Source: Acinetobacter sp. YWS30-1 (GTDB lineage: Bacteria; Pseudomonadota; Gammaproteobacteria; Pseudomonadales; Moraxellaceae). Taken from it: a stretch of 64,000 nucleotides of DNA. The position numbers and the translations under genes are program-made. The notes below the pieces were generated by a model. The model did not search any database, had not been told where the DNA came from, and saw nothing but the letters and a program-made list of their open reading frames with translations. This document shows positions 37,185 through 47,100 of the stretch, one piece after another. The stretch is from assembly GCF_033558715.1 (NCBI RefSeq), contig NZ_CP114607.1:62001-126000 (forward strand). The letters run 5' to 3'. Numbering within the stretch: position 1 is the stretch's first letter; every line of letters starts with the position of its first letter.

Positions 37185-37829
37185 ATGAATTATTCTTCCT
37201 CACCCAAAAGACCACGTGGTCGACCAACCAAACACGGTTGTAACTATGCAGACACTAGAGAAGTTTTAATCCACCGAGGTATCGAGTTACTGACCGAACG
37301 TGGAATGAATGCTATGAGCTTGGACGATCTCATGAAATCAGTCCAAGTTCCTAAAGGGTCTTTCTACCATTATTTTGTAAATAAAGAGGCTTTTATTTTA
37401 GAAGTCTTAGATGCTTATGAACTTTATTTTGTGAAGCGATTGAATAAGTTTTTAAGTCAAACTGATCTTTCCCCACTAGAAAAGCTGCAAAATTTTGTAA
37501 AAGATGCGGGTGAAAAAATGCAAAAATATGATTTTAAACGAGGTTGTATTTTAGGTAACTTAGGACAAGAAGTGTCGTATTTGCCACAAGGAATCATTGC
37601 CCGAATCGAAAGTATCTTTAAGGTATGGGAGAAATTAGTTTCTGATTGCCTCCATCAGTCAAATTCACAATATAGCCTAGCTGATTGCGATGAAGCTGCT
37701 TATCAGTTTTGGATTGGGTGGGAAGGTGCAGTTCTAAGAGCGCGTTTGGTCAAATCAACAAGTCCCTTAGAAGCATTTTATCGCTTGTTTACTTTAGCTG
37801 TAAAAAAACAAAATCACGTAAAAAGTTAA
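37185..37829 (+). CDS. TetR-family regulator
   Basis: A 214-aa TetR/AcrR protein. The N-terminal basic arm (PKRPRGRPTKHG) and helix-turn-helix (MSLDDLMKSVQVPKGSFYHYF, about residues 44-64) precede an all-helical ligand domain. It resembles the AcuR/NemR kind that controls reductases of reactive electrophiles. It sits directly upstream of the acrylyl-CoA-reductase-like gene, with a palindrome TAGAC-N5-GTCTA between them. Confidence 0.85.
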   Translation: MNYSSSPKRPRGRPTKHGCNYADTREVLIHRGIELLTERGMNAMSLDDLMKSVQVPKGSFYHYFVNKEAFILEVLDAYELYFVKRLNKFLSQTDLSPLEKLQNFVKDAGEKMQKYDFKRGCILGNLGQEVSYLPQGIIARIESIFKVWEKLVSDCLHQSNSQYSLADCDEAAYQFWIGWEGAVLRARLVKSTSPLEAFYRLFTLAVKKQNHVKS

Positions 37830-37875
37830 TTAAAAAAATAAATGCAGATGTCTGTATTTATTTTTTAATTAATTC

Positions 37876-37890
37876 TAGACAAGCAGTCTA
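37876..37890. promoter_or_regulatory. TetR operator candidate
   Basis: TAGAC-AAGCA-GTCTA, a 15-bp interrupted palindrome 22 bp before the reductase start. A second small palindrome CAGATGTCTG lies just upstream. It fits autoregulation by the preceding TetR. Confidence 0.5.
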
Positions 37891-37911
37891 ATTAAATAGA
37901 GAGGAAGTTCT

Positions 37912-38888
37912 ATGTACAAAGGTATTGTAATTACTAAAGATGAAGCTGGTTACACATCACAAATTACTGAGATTGCATCAAAGCCTTTACAAGAAGGAGA
38001 GGTTAGAGTCGAAGTCAAATATTCAACACTCAATTATAAAGATGCTTTAGCCATTACTGGGCGTTACCAGTGGTGCGTAGTTTTCCTTTGACCCCAGGCA
38101 TCGATTTTTCGGGTGTTGTGATTGAATCAAAACATCCAGCATGGAAAAAAAGAGATGAAGTTCTACTGAACGGTTGGGGAGTGGGTGAAAAGTATTTTGG
38201 AGGGCTAGCCGAGCAAGTCACTGTTTCTGGTGATTGGCTCATACAAAAACCTTCTGCTTTTTCTTTTAAAGATACGATGGTTATTGGTACAGCAGGTTAT
38301 ACCGCAATGTTGTGTGTTATGGCTTTACAAAAACATGGTATTAAACCAAGTGATGGAAAAATTTTAGTGACAGGTGCAAATGGTGGAGTAGGTAGTATTG
38401 CCATTATTATTTTGAATCATCTTGGTTATGAGATTACAGCTTCAACTGGTCGACCTCAAGAGTCAGAATATTTAACCTATCTAGGTGCGAGTGAAATTAT
38501 TGATCGTATTGAATTATCTTCCCCAGGAAAGCCATTAAACAAAGAGGTTTGGGCTGGCGTAATTGATACTGTTGGAAGCCATACTTTAGCCAATGCATGT
38601 GCTAGTACAAAATATCGTGGTGCAGTTGCTGCGTGTGGTTTGGCAGGCGGAATGGATTTTCCAGCAACAGTTGCTCCATTTATTCTAAGAGGGATTACCT
38701 TATATGGAATTGATAGCGTGATGGCACCAATCGAATTAAGAAAAGAAGCATGGGAACGTTTGGCTACAGAATTAGATCAAACAAAATTAGAAACAGTAAC
38801 GACTGAAATTCAGTTAACAGATGCTTTAAATATTTCAAATGAAATTTTAGATGGAAAAATTCGAGGTAGAGTTGTTGTACAGATATAG
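37912..38888 (+). pseudogene. acuI: AcuI/YhdH-type quinone oxidoreductase, frameshifted
   Basis: ATG 37912 is preceded by GAGGAAG. The first frame reads MYKGIVITKDEAGYTSQITE and NYKDALAITGRY, then a stop near 38090. The other frame carries on with VVRSFPLTPGIDFSGVV, the nucleotide fold VTGANGGVGSIAI and the C-terminus DGKIRGRVVVQI. Inserting one C in the run near 38071 restores the protein. The family reduces acryloyl-CoA or quinones with NADPH. Otherwise well conserved, so the lesion is recent or a sequencing error. Confidence 0.85.
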
Positions 38889-38981
38889 TTCAACAAAATG
38901 AGTTGTGGGACTGTTCTAAATTTTGTGTAAGTACTTAATTTTTATTTATCTTATTGAGGATAATAAAAAGAGGTACTTCAC

Positions 38982-40204
38982 ATGGATGAAGCTACAATCA
39001 AAAGTATGGCAGCTGAATTAGCTAAAGGTTTAAAAACTCCTGAAGATTTAAACCAAATGACAGCCATATTTAAAAATTTCATGATCGAAACCGCTCTGAA
39101 TACTGAGCTTTCTGAACATTTAGGCTATGAAAAGCATCAACCTAAGAAAGGATCTAATGCACGTAATGGTTTTAGCTCCAAAACAGTTCTAACACAAGAT
39201 GGGCAGCTTGCTTTAGATATCCCTCGTGATCGTGACGGCTCTTTTAAACCACAGATTATTAAGAAGCATCAAACACGCATTACTAGCATGGATGATCAAA
39301 TTCTTTCGCTATATGCGAAAGGAATGACAAATAGAGAAATTGTTGCTTTTTTAAAGAAATGTACGATGCCGATGTATCTGCCTCCCTTATTAGTAAGGTG
39401 ACGGATGCTGTCATTGAACAAGTGACAGAATGGCAAAATAGAACACTCGATAGTCTTTATCCTATTGTCTATTTAGATTGCATTGTTGTTAAGGTTCGTC
39501 AGCATTCAACAGTAATCAATAAATCAGTTTATTTAGCATTAGGCATTAACCTGGATGGCCAAAAAGAACTTCTTGGCATGTGGCTTGCTCAAACAGAAGG
39601 TTCCAAATTCTGGCTATCAGTCATGACAGAGCTTAAAAATCGAGGAGTGCAAGATATTCTTGTAGCCTGCCTTGCGAAGCAGCGCTTCTCAGGACTAAAG
39701 GGCTTTCCTGATGCGATAGCCTCTGTCTACCCTCATACTGATATCCAGCTGTGTATCGTACATGTTGTAAGCAATAGCCTGAGATTTGTGAGCTGGAAGG
39801 ACTACAAAGTTGTAACAGCAGGATTGAAGGCGATCTATCAGGCAAGTACAGAGGAAAATGCTTTAAAGTCCCAAGATATCTTCTGCGATCAATGGAATCA
39901 CCAGTATCCAAAAATTGGAGAATCCTGGCGGGCAAATTGGGAAAATATCCGAACGATCTTTAGCTATCCTGCTGAAATACGTCATGCGATTTATACAACA
40001 AATGCAATTGAATCATTGAATAGCGTGATCCGCCATTCAACTAAAAAGAGAAAGATCTTCTCTTCTGATGATTCAGTGAAAAAGGTCATTTATTTAGCAA
40101 CTTCAAATGCTGCTAAAAAATGGACCATGCCAATTCAAAATTGGCGTTTAGCAATGAATTGGTTTACGATTCAGTTCGATGATCGATTAAAAGATCATTT
40201 ATAA
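38982..40204 (+). pseudogene. IS256-family transposase, frameshifted and with a hairpin insert
   Basis: Frame 1 (38982-39401) has NARNGFSSKTVLTQDGQLAL and DIPRDRDGSFKPQ. Frame 2 (from 39359) continues MYDADVSASLISKVTDAV, VYLDCIVVKVR, TTNAIESLNSVIR. One missing A near 39357 causes the shift. At 39670-39691 a 22-bp hairpin replaces the codons for the conserved VDG before LKGFPDAI, giving LAKQRFS instead. Twice damaged. Confidence 0.85.
39670..39691 (+). repeat. 22-bp hairpin insertion, copy C
   Basis: CCTTGCGAAGC and GCTTCTCA around loop AGC; it matches copies A and B except in the loop. It is inserted in frame within an unrelated transposase family. Confidence 0.85.
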
Positions 40205-40246
40205 AAAATGAGACTTACACAAAATAATTTACAGGCTCGTAGAAAC

Positions 40247-42913
40247 ATGAAGATACATTCTTTTGGTGAACACAATAACATTATTTTATCTAATAATTGT
40301 ATTGAAGTTCGAGGTGCACGTGAGCATAACCTTAAGGATGTAGATGTTTCTATCCCAAGAAATGCACTTGTTGTATTCTCAGGTGTATCGGGTTCAGGAA
40401 AATCATCACTTGCTTTTGGAACTATTTTTGCTGAAGCACAAAGAAGATATTTCGAATCTGTTGCACCTTATGCAAGACGCTTAATAGATCAGGCCGGAGT
40501 ACCAGATGTTGATGCTATTGATGGTCTACCACCAGCAGTAGCATTGCAACAACAACGTGGTGCAAGTAATACCCGTTCTTCTGTTGGAAGTGTAACAACT
40601 TTATCAAATCTCGTGCGAATGATTTATTCGCGTGCTGGTGCATATCCTGCCGATCAGCCAATGTTATATGCCGAGGACTTTTCACCGAACACTCCTCAAG
40701 GTGCTTGTCCTACCTGTCATGGTTTAGGTCACATTTATGAAGTTACAGAATCGACAATGGTTCCTGACCCAACACTCAGTATTCGTGAGAGAGCTATCGC
40801 ATCATGGCCACCTGCTTGGCACGGGCAAAACTTACGCGATATCCTAGTAACCCTAGGGTATGATGTTGATCGACCATGGAAAGATTTACCGCAATCGGAT
40901 AGAGACTGGATTTTATTTACTGAAGAAACCCCAACAGTTCCTGTCTATGCTGGTTTAAGCCCCGCTGAGACTCAATCTGCACTTAAACGTAAACTAGAAC
41001 CCAGCTATATGGGCACTTTCACTGGTGCTCGTCGCTATGTCCTTCATACTTTTGCTAATACCCAAAGTACGTTGATGAAAAAACGTGTTTCACGTTTTAT
41101 GGAAGGAAAAATATGCCCTTCCTGTCATGGTAAACGCCTTAAAGCAGAAGCCTTATCTATTACCTTTGCTGGAGTAGATATTGGTGAGTTTATGCAACTT
41201 TCTTTGGATAAGTTAACTTGCCTGCTTGAGCCCATTGTTCTTGGCAATTTCGACGCTCATGATGCTGGAGAAAAGACTAATAATAAAGTAACCCAACTTG
41301 ATAGATCTGAACGAGCAACAACAGGTAGAGCAGTGCATTCTGTATCTCCAGATGTAAGACGTACGTCAGCACTTTCAGATGAAAAGAAAATTGCTGCCCA
41401 GCGTTTAGCAAATGGTGTGATGAGGCGTTTAAATCAATTACGCCAGTTAGGTCTTGGTTATCTAACATTAGATAGAGCCACACCGACTCTTTCAGCGGGA
41501 GAGTTACAACGTTTGCGGTTAGCAACACAATTAAGTTCTATGCTATTTGGTGTAGTTTATGTACTGGATGAACCATCTGCGGGATTACATCCTTCAGATA
41601 GTCAGTCATTATATGATTCTCTCGATAAATTAAGAGACGCTGGAAACTCCGTATTTGTTGTAGAGCATGATTTAGAGCTCATGCGTCGTGCTCAATGGTT
41701 AGTGGATGTTGGACCAGATGCAGGAGAGCAAGGTGGTAATATTTTATATAGTGGAGTACCTCAGGGTTTAAGTGAGATTTCAGCTTCACGTACTGCAAGT
41801 TATTTATTTAATAAAATCCCAGTTACTCAAAGTTATGGACGTACACCCTCTGGTTGGCTTGAACTTAACAATATTTACCGACATAACCTGCATAATATTG
41901 ATGCTCGTATACCTCTTAGTGTACTTACAGCAGTTACAGGTATTTCAGGTTCAGGTAAATCTAGTCTCGTTTCTCAAGCTTTACCCGAGTTAATACTTTC
42001 ATATTTAGGCAATGAATCTGAAACTGAAAACAATAATGAAAATAATCCTTTAAATGAAGGAATGTTGGTTACCGAGGTTACACAGGGTTCTCTAGCTGGT
42101 GATGTGGAGGCTATACAGCGTCTGGTACAAGTTGATCAAAAACCAATTGGCCGTACTCCACGTTCTAATCTGGCAACTTATACGGGTTTATTTGATCATG
42201 TTAGAAAGTTATTTGCTGGGACTCCTGAAGCTCGCCAAGCTCATTATGATGCTGGACGTTTTTCGTTTAATGTGGCTAAAGGGCGATGTGAAACTTGTGA
42301 AGGTGAAGGCTTTGTCAGTGTAGAATTATTGTTTATGCCAAGTGTATATGCCCCTTGTCCGACATGTCATGGTGCTCGATATAATGATGACACTCTGAAA
42401 ATTCGCTGGAATGGACGTAATATTGCTGAAGTATTAGGAATGACCGTCAATGAAGCACGTGATTTTTTTGATGGAGAGGTCTCGATTGCTCGTTCACTAC
42501 AATTATTAAAGGAAATTGGCCTTGGTTATTTACGTTTAGGGCAACCAGCGACTGAACTATCTGGTGGAGAAGCGCAACGTATTAAATTGGCGACCGAGCT
42601 GCAACGCAATCAGCGTGGAAATACACTGTATATACTTGATGAGCCAACTACAGGTTTGCATCCATCAGATGTAGATCGATTGTTAGTTCAATTGCAGCGA
42701 TTAGTCGATGCGGGTAATACCGTGGTTATGATTGAGCATGATATGCGTGCCGTTGCACAAGCAGATTGGGTGATTGATGTGGGACCAGGTGCTGGAAATG
42801 CTGGTGGGAATATTGTTGTGGCAGGAACACCAAAACAAATAACAGAAAATCAAGATAGCCGTACTGCTCCATATTTAGTTAATGAGTTAGTGAGTCGTGA
42901 TACTAAACGTTGA
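40247..42913 (+). CDS. Class II UvrA-like ATPase (UvrA2)
   Basis: About 888 aa from ATG 40247; an earlier ATG at 40208 lies inside the IS256 end. Two ABC ATPase halves each have Walker A (GVSGSGKSS at 46-54; GISGSGKSS near 565), signature motifs (LSAGELQRLRLA, LSGGEAQRIKLA), and zinc modules (CPTCHGLG ... CPSCHGK; CETCEGEG ... CPTCHGA). After SRAGAYPADQ the sequence goes directly to the zinc module, so the UvrB-binding insertion of true UvrA is absent. Such UvrA2 proteins are linked to tolerance of DNA-damaging compounds or self-resistance. Confidence 0.87.
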   Translation: MKIHSFGEHNNIILSNNCIEVRGAREHNLKDVDVSIPRNALVVFSGVSGSGKSSLAFGTIFAEAQRRYFESVAPYARRLIDQAGVPDVDAIDGLPPAVALQQQRGASNTRSSVGSVTTLSNLVRMIYSRAGAYPADQPMLYAEDFSPNTPQGACPTCHGLGHIYEVTESTMVPDPTLSIRERAIASWPPAWHGQNLRDILVTLGYDVDRPWKDLPQSDRDWILFTEETPTVPVYAGLSPAETQSALKRKLEPSYMGTFTGARRYVLHTFANTQSTLMKKRVSRFMEGKICPSCHGKRLKAEALSITFAGVDIGEFMQLSLDKLTCLLEPIVLGNFDAHDAGEKTNNKVTQLDRSERATTGRAVHSVSPDVRRTSALSDEKKIAAQRLANGVMRRLNQLRQLGLGYLTLDRATPTLSAGELQRLRLATQLSSMLFGVVYVLDEPSAGLHPSDSQSLYDSLDKLRDAGNSVFVVEHDLELMRRAQWLVDVGPDAGEQGGNILYSGVPQGLSEISASRTASYLFNKIPVTQSYGRTPSGWLELNNIYRHNLHNIDARIPLSVLTAVTGISGSGKSSLVSQALPELILSYLGNESETENNNENNPLNEGMLVTEVTQGSLAGDVEAIQRLVQVDQKPIGRTPRSNLATYTGLFDHVRKLFAGTPEARQAHYDAGRFSFNVAKGRCETCEGEGFVSVELLFMPSVYAPCPTCHGARYNDDTLKIRWNGRNIAEVLGMTVNEARDFFDGEVSIARSLQLLKEIGLGYLRLGQPATELSGGEAQRIKLATELQRNQRGNTLYILDEPTTGLHPSDVDRLLVQLQRLVDAGNTVVMIEHDMRAVAQADWVIDVGPGAGNAGGNIVVAGTPKQITENQDSRTAPYLVNELVSRDTKR

Positions 42914-43025
42914 TATTGCGAGTGGGTAGAATAAAACCTTAAATTAAAAGCCTGTAAAATTAATTAGATATTTTTCGTTTTAGGTGGTGTGTGAGCATGA
43001 AATCTAAAAGTTTTTTTCAACTAAG

Positions 43026-43331
43026 GGCTTTGTTGCACAAACCTATCTGTAACGGCTTTTTCAGCGATATAATTTTCAAATGAAGAAGCCTACACACAAA
43101 ATCTACCGCACAACCAATTGGCCCGCATATAACCGAGCACTCATGAGTCGCGGAAATATTGCCATTTGGTTTGATCCTGCTACGCAATGGTATGCGCCAT
43201 CAAAAGGCAAACAAGGACGAAATCAAACCTACTCCGACGCAGCTATCCAATGCTGCTTAATGATTAAATCCTTATTCCGCCTATCTTTAAATATGGTCAC
43301 TGGCTTTGTGCAAAGTCTGATTAAACTTTGA
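43026..43331 (+). mobile_element. Relic of an IS5-family element, left end
   Basis: End GGCTTTGTTGCACAAA at 43026, then a truncated transposase start MKKPTHKIYRTTNWPAYNRA ... VTGFVQSLIKL, very like the intact element at 54429-55467 (MKKPAPKIYRTTNW). It breaks off at a TGA after 83 codons. Confidence 0.85.
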
Positions 43332-43481
43332 TTTAGTATAAAAACAAAGTTAGTAAATAAATCATATAAATCAAATACTTTTTTATTAAATATAAAATCT
43401 ATTTGAATTAATTTTGTTAATTTTGGGACTGTGTTATTCTATTATTGTAACGCTAAAAATAATTTACCTGTGCAGAAAAAA

Positions 43482-44153
43482 ATGATGACACCATTGCTCA
43501 TTGATGCATTAACAATATCTGAAGGTAGGTTTGAAAAACCATGCCCAGTTTTAGTTTTGAAAATGATGTTACTCAATGAGGAAATGAGCACTGAGTCTTC
43601 AAAAAAAATTAAAAATCAAGCCTTACTACTGCTCGCGATATATCGTAAGTTACTGCTTGCTGTCGATAGGGATGTATGTAAGGTAAAAACTCTAAAGGAT
43701 AGTGTGAAAAGAAGGCACTGGGGTAAAGTGGATAAAGCACAGGACAAGATGGTGGTTGCAGGCCAACTTCGACTAAAGAGTTTAGATCCAGAAGAAATGA
43801 TTTTATTTTTAAATACACAGCATTTTTTGAAAAAGCTGCCGATTTCCTTTGTTCAAGAATTGGTTAATTGGGCATCACCGGTGGTGAGTGGTAATTTTTT
43901 AATCGAAAATGTTTTAGCTGGTTATATCGCCCAGAAGCTTTTGCCATTAGAAAGAATTAAAGTGAAAGAGCTTGGAAAATCTGTGCAACCATATTTTCAT
44001 TTAGCTGACTTTTTTGTATTTTTACCTCAATTGGAGGAACTTTATCAAAAACATCAGCAGCAAATTGTTTGTGCGGCACCAACTGCAGAAGTTGCTTTAG
44101 CCTTAACAGACTGGAAGAAGGCATGGGTCTATCGTATTCGGAGTAGTTCATGA
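43482..44153 (+). CDS. Unknown 223-aa protein coupled to the giant recombinase
   Basis: Not recognised. Start ATG 43482 (or 43485) is preferred over the GTG at 43431, which lies in a probable promoter (TATTCTATTATTG). The protein is helix-rich: KIKNQALLLLAIYRKLLLAV, a basic patch VKRRHWGKVDK, then LPISFVQELVNWASPVV and ADFFVFLPQLEELYQKHQQQ. No catalytic motif, signal peptide or membrane helix is obvious. Its stop overlaps the next ATG (ATGA), so both proteins are made together. Likely an accessory DNA-binding or assembly subunit of the recombinase, by position only. Confidence 0.7.
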   Translation: MMTPLLIDALTISEGRFEKPCPVLVLKMMLLNEEMSTESSKKIKNQALLLLAIYRKLLLAVDRDVCKVKTLKDSVKRRHWGKVDKAQDKMVVAGQLRLKSLDPEEMILFLNTQHFLKKLPISFVQELVNWASPVVSGNFLIENVLAGYIAQKLLPLERIKVKELGKSVQPYFHLADFFVFLPQLEELYQKHQQQIVCAAPTAEVALALTDWKKAWVYRIRSSS

Positions 44154-47100
44154 ATGAGTATTTGGTGCAGCTCCTAAAATGTATTAATCAGAATGAAAAT
44201 ATAGAAAAAGAACAACTGATCCAAGCATTATTTTTGTTGCGTGCACACTATAGCTTAGCTGGCATTGTTGTCATTTGTCAGCGAATCTTCACATTGATTG
44301 GGGATGATGAATTATCAGAATTTCGTGATGAGCTTAATACGTTAAAGATCATTAGTAGATTACAGGATTCTGAGAAGAAATATTCACATTTCTTCTCAGA
44401 AACAACAGATAGAAATAATATACTTACGCCATTACGCCCCTACACTGGAGACAGTGGTATTTGTGACTTGCTATTGATTAAAGCAGGAATAAGTCAAAAT
44501 AATGAGAGTTTTAATACGGTAATAAGGTGGTTTTTAGACCAAATCTTTCACTTTCAAAAAAAAGTACATACTCTAGAGCTTTATAGTAGTTATTTAACGG
44601 GTGATGGAAGCATAAAGCTGAAAGATCAAAAAGGATCTCGTGTGTACAATGCCTTTTTAGCGATTAGGCTGTTGGGTGATCCAAGTCATGAGGATATTTT
44701 AGAACGAGTCAAAGACTTAATCACTCAAAACGGACCGGAACAATGGATTCGTTCAATGTCCGATCGTTCTGAAGATAAACGATTTAAAGAAGTTTTTTAT
44801 CCATTAAAGCTATTTTTATCCCAAATTTGGGAAAACAATCCTCTAAAAAATAAGAAGAAACGTCCAGAGTTTGTACACTGTATAGGGTTAAAGCACAAAA
44901 AATTGATCCTGCAACGATATGGTTCATTAAGTATTGCTATCCAACCTTTAGAGGATGTAGATGAAATTCATCGTGGTCTAGTCTCTGATGTATTTGAGCA
45001 TGATGAGATTGAAGAAGATGAAACACCATTGGAGCCCTTGTTTAGATTTTTTTTGGCAGAACAATCCGATTTAATTCGAGGGCTTTATGCATCTAAGTCT
45101 ACTTCTCAACATATTGAAGCTGCAAATGTTGGTTTAGTTTGGACCAAATCGCGATTGTCCTTAAATTCAATTCAAGAAGTATTTAGGCTCTGTCAACCAT
45201 CTCATACTGATGCCAGCTTAATCTTACGCGCAAAATTAGCTTTAATATTGAGTTTACTCACAGGACGTTCGGTTACTGAATTAACAGCGCCTCGTTTTAG
45301 TCGAAATGCAGATCAGAATAATATTGCTATTCAGTATGATCATACTTTATCTGCATATGTATTAAGTGTGTTTGCAGGGACACCGACACTCAAAAAAAAA
45401 CCAGAACATTCTAAATTTCATGTGCCATGGACCAATGAATTACATTTGGTTTTACCAAGTGAACTCAATGATTTGGTGAGTCAAGTCAAAAATCTTGGGA
45501 TTACAAGACGTCATATGGCAGTTGAACGTGACGTGAGTGAACTGATTAACCGTTTACCTCAAGAGCTAGAAATCAGCCTCAAAAGCATTCGAGATATTCT
45601 TCCACGGTTGTTATATGATCATAGCCAAGGTGATTTAGCTGTCGTTAAAGCAGTGACGAATGCATCAGGTCGAAATTATGATAACTTGATTCATTATGCC
45701 TCTTTTGAACAGAGGCAACTTGAGCAATTATGGGCTGATTGTTTAAGAACGATAAAAATTGATATTCCTCAATACATAAACACTTCAAGTGAACGCGTGG
45801 GTAGCCCGATTGGAATAAAGATTGTTGAAATACAAAATGAAATTACACGAATAAAAAACAGAATAAATCAGGCTTATGAACAGAAAAATTGGCAGGTGCT
45901 CTTTGATAACTTAACCTTGTATACAGCATTATGGATGAATCTTGCAACTGCAGGACGAGGAATTAAGCAACCCTTTCCAAAGTGGATCAGTCAGCAAGGC
46001 TGGGCATTGATTCAAGATAAACATCATCAAGATGAATCAACCGATCGTTATGTACCATTGACGCCAGCGTTGATCAAACAGATTCAAGGTTTACGTGGTT
46101 TGATGGTAATGCTGGGGGAGCAAGTTGAACCACGTGTTGATTTATCATCTTATGCTATGCAACTTTGTGATCCTCATCAGATTGAAGGTTTAGTTAGAAA
46201 TTGGGCACGGAAGTTGGTTCGCTCTGATCATAATCAGTTACCTGGACGGTTCAAGGATGCTGGACTTGGGCACTGGATACGGGGGCGTCATCCATGGGAT
46301 ATGTTATCTGTATTTCCTGTATCAGTTTTTAAACAACAGTGGCTTGATGTACAAGAAAACCTGCAAAAACAATTAGGTTTCGAATGTCTTGAAGGTTTTG
46401 ATTTTTTTAAAATCAAGCATATTCCAACATTTGTTTTAACCCAAGAGACTAAAACAGCTCAAGTAGAGACGAAGCCGAGAATACAATATTCAGAAAATGA
46501 TGTAAAAGAATGGCTGAAAAACTCAGAGTATAAGTCCTATTGTCCGTTGATCTTTGGGGAAAATCCTGAGCCACAAGTAGCTTTAGAGCTTGGACATGTA
46601 TTAGCTTCCCATTTAGCTAAAAATACAAACATTGATTTGCCAGAAGCGATCAAGGCATATTGTGCTTATATTCGCGATAAAACGAAAATTCCTTTATTCG
46701 TTCAACTTCCTCAAAAAGCTAATCGTACATGGCTGACATCTGAAAATAGTTTTAGTACATGGGGTTATATTGAACAAAACTTACTTGATTTTATTCAGAA
46801 GGATTTAGAACATTTACCTGAACATCAAAATTGTGATGTTGAAATAGGACGTTTGCTGGTTGTACTCTCCATGTATTCACAACTGTGCAGAGTGAGCCAT
46901 TTACAAGCGATGTTGGAGTTTATTGCTTCTGATCAACATATAGTCGCTATGGGGAATAGTCGGCTCGTTGAACTGACAGTGAATAATGATAGATCTGTGA
47001 CGAAGATACGCCGTACAGTACTGTTAAGTCCTTATGTCTCGACGTTGATTTTAGTAGGCCGACAGTATCTACAGCCCCGATTAAAAGAGATTTTAGCACA

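Larger units (their letters stand above)
38908..40237 (+). mobile_element. IS256-family element, inactive
   Basis: About 1330 bp with related ends (TTTTGTGTAAG near 38923 and CTTACACAAAA near 40214, plus CTGT/ACAG outer parts). It lies between acuI and the UvrA-like gene and may have separated that gene from its promoter or supplied a new one. No clear 8-bp target duplication. Confidence 0.8.

Noticed and set aside
40208..40246. Upstream start of the UvrA-like gene
   Set aside because: These codons belong to the IS256 end; conserved sequence begins after ATG 40247.
43431..43481. GTG start giving a 240-aa partner protein
   Set aside because: It overlaps a likely promoter -10 region and lacks a ribosome site; ATG 43482 is preferred.
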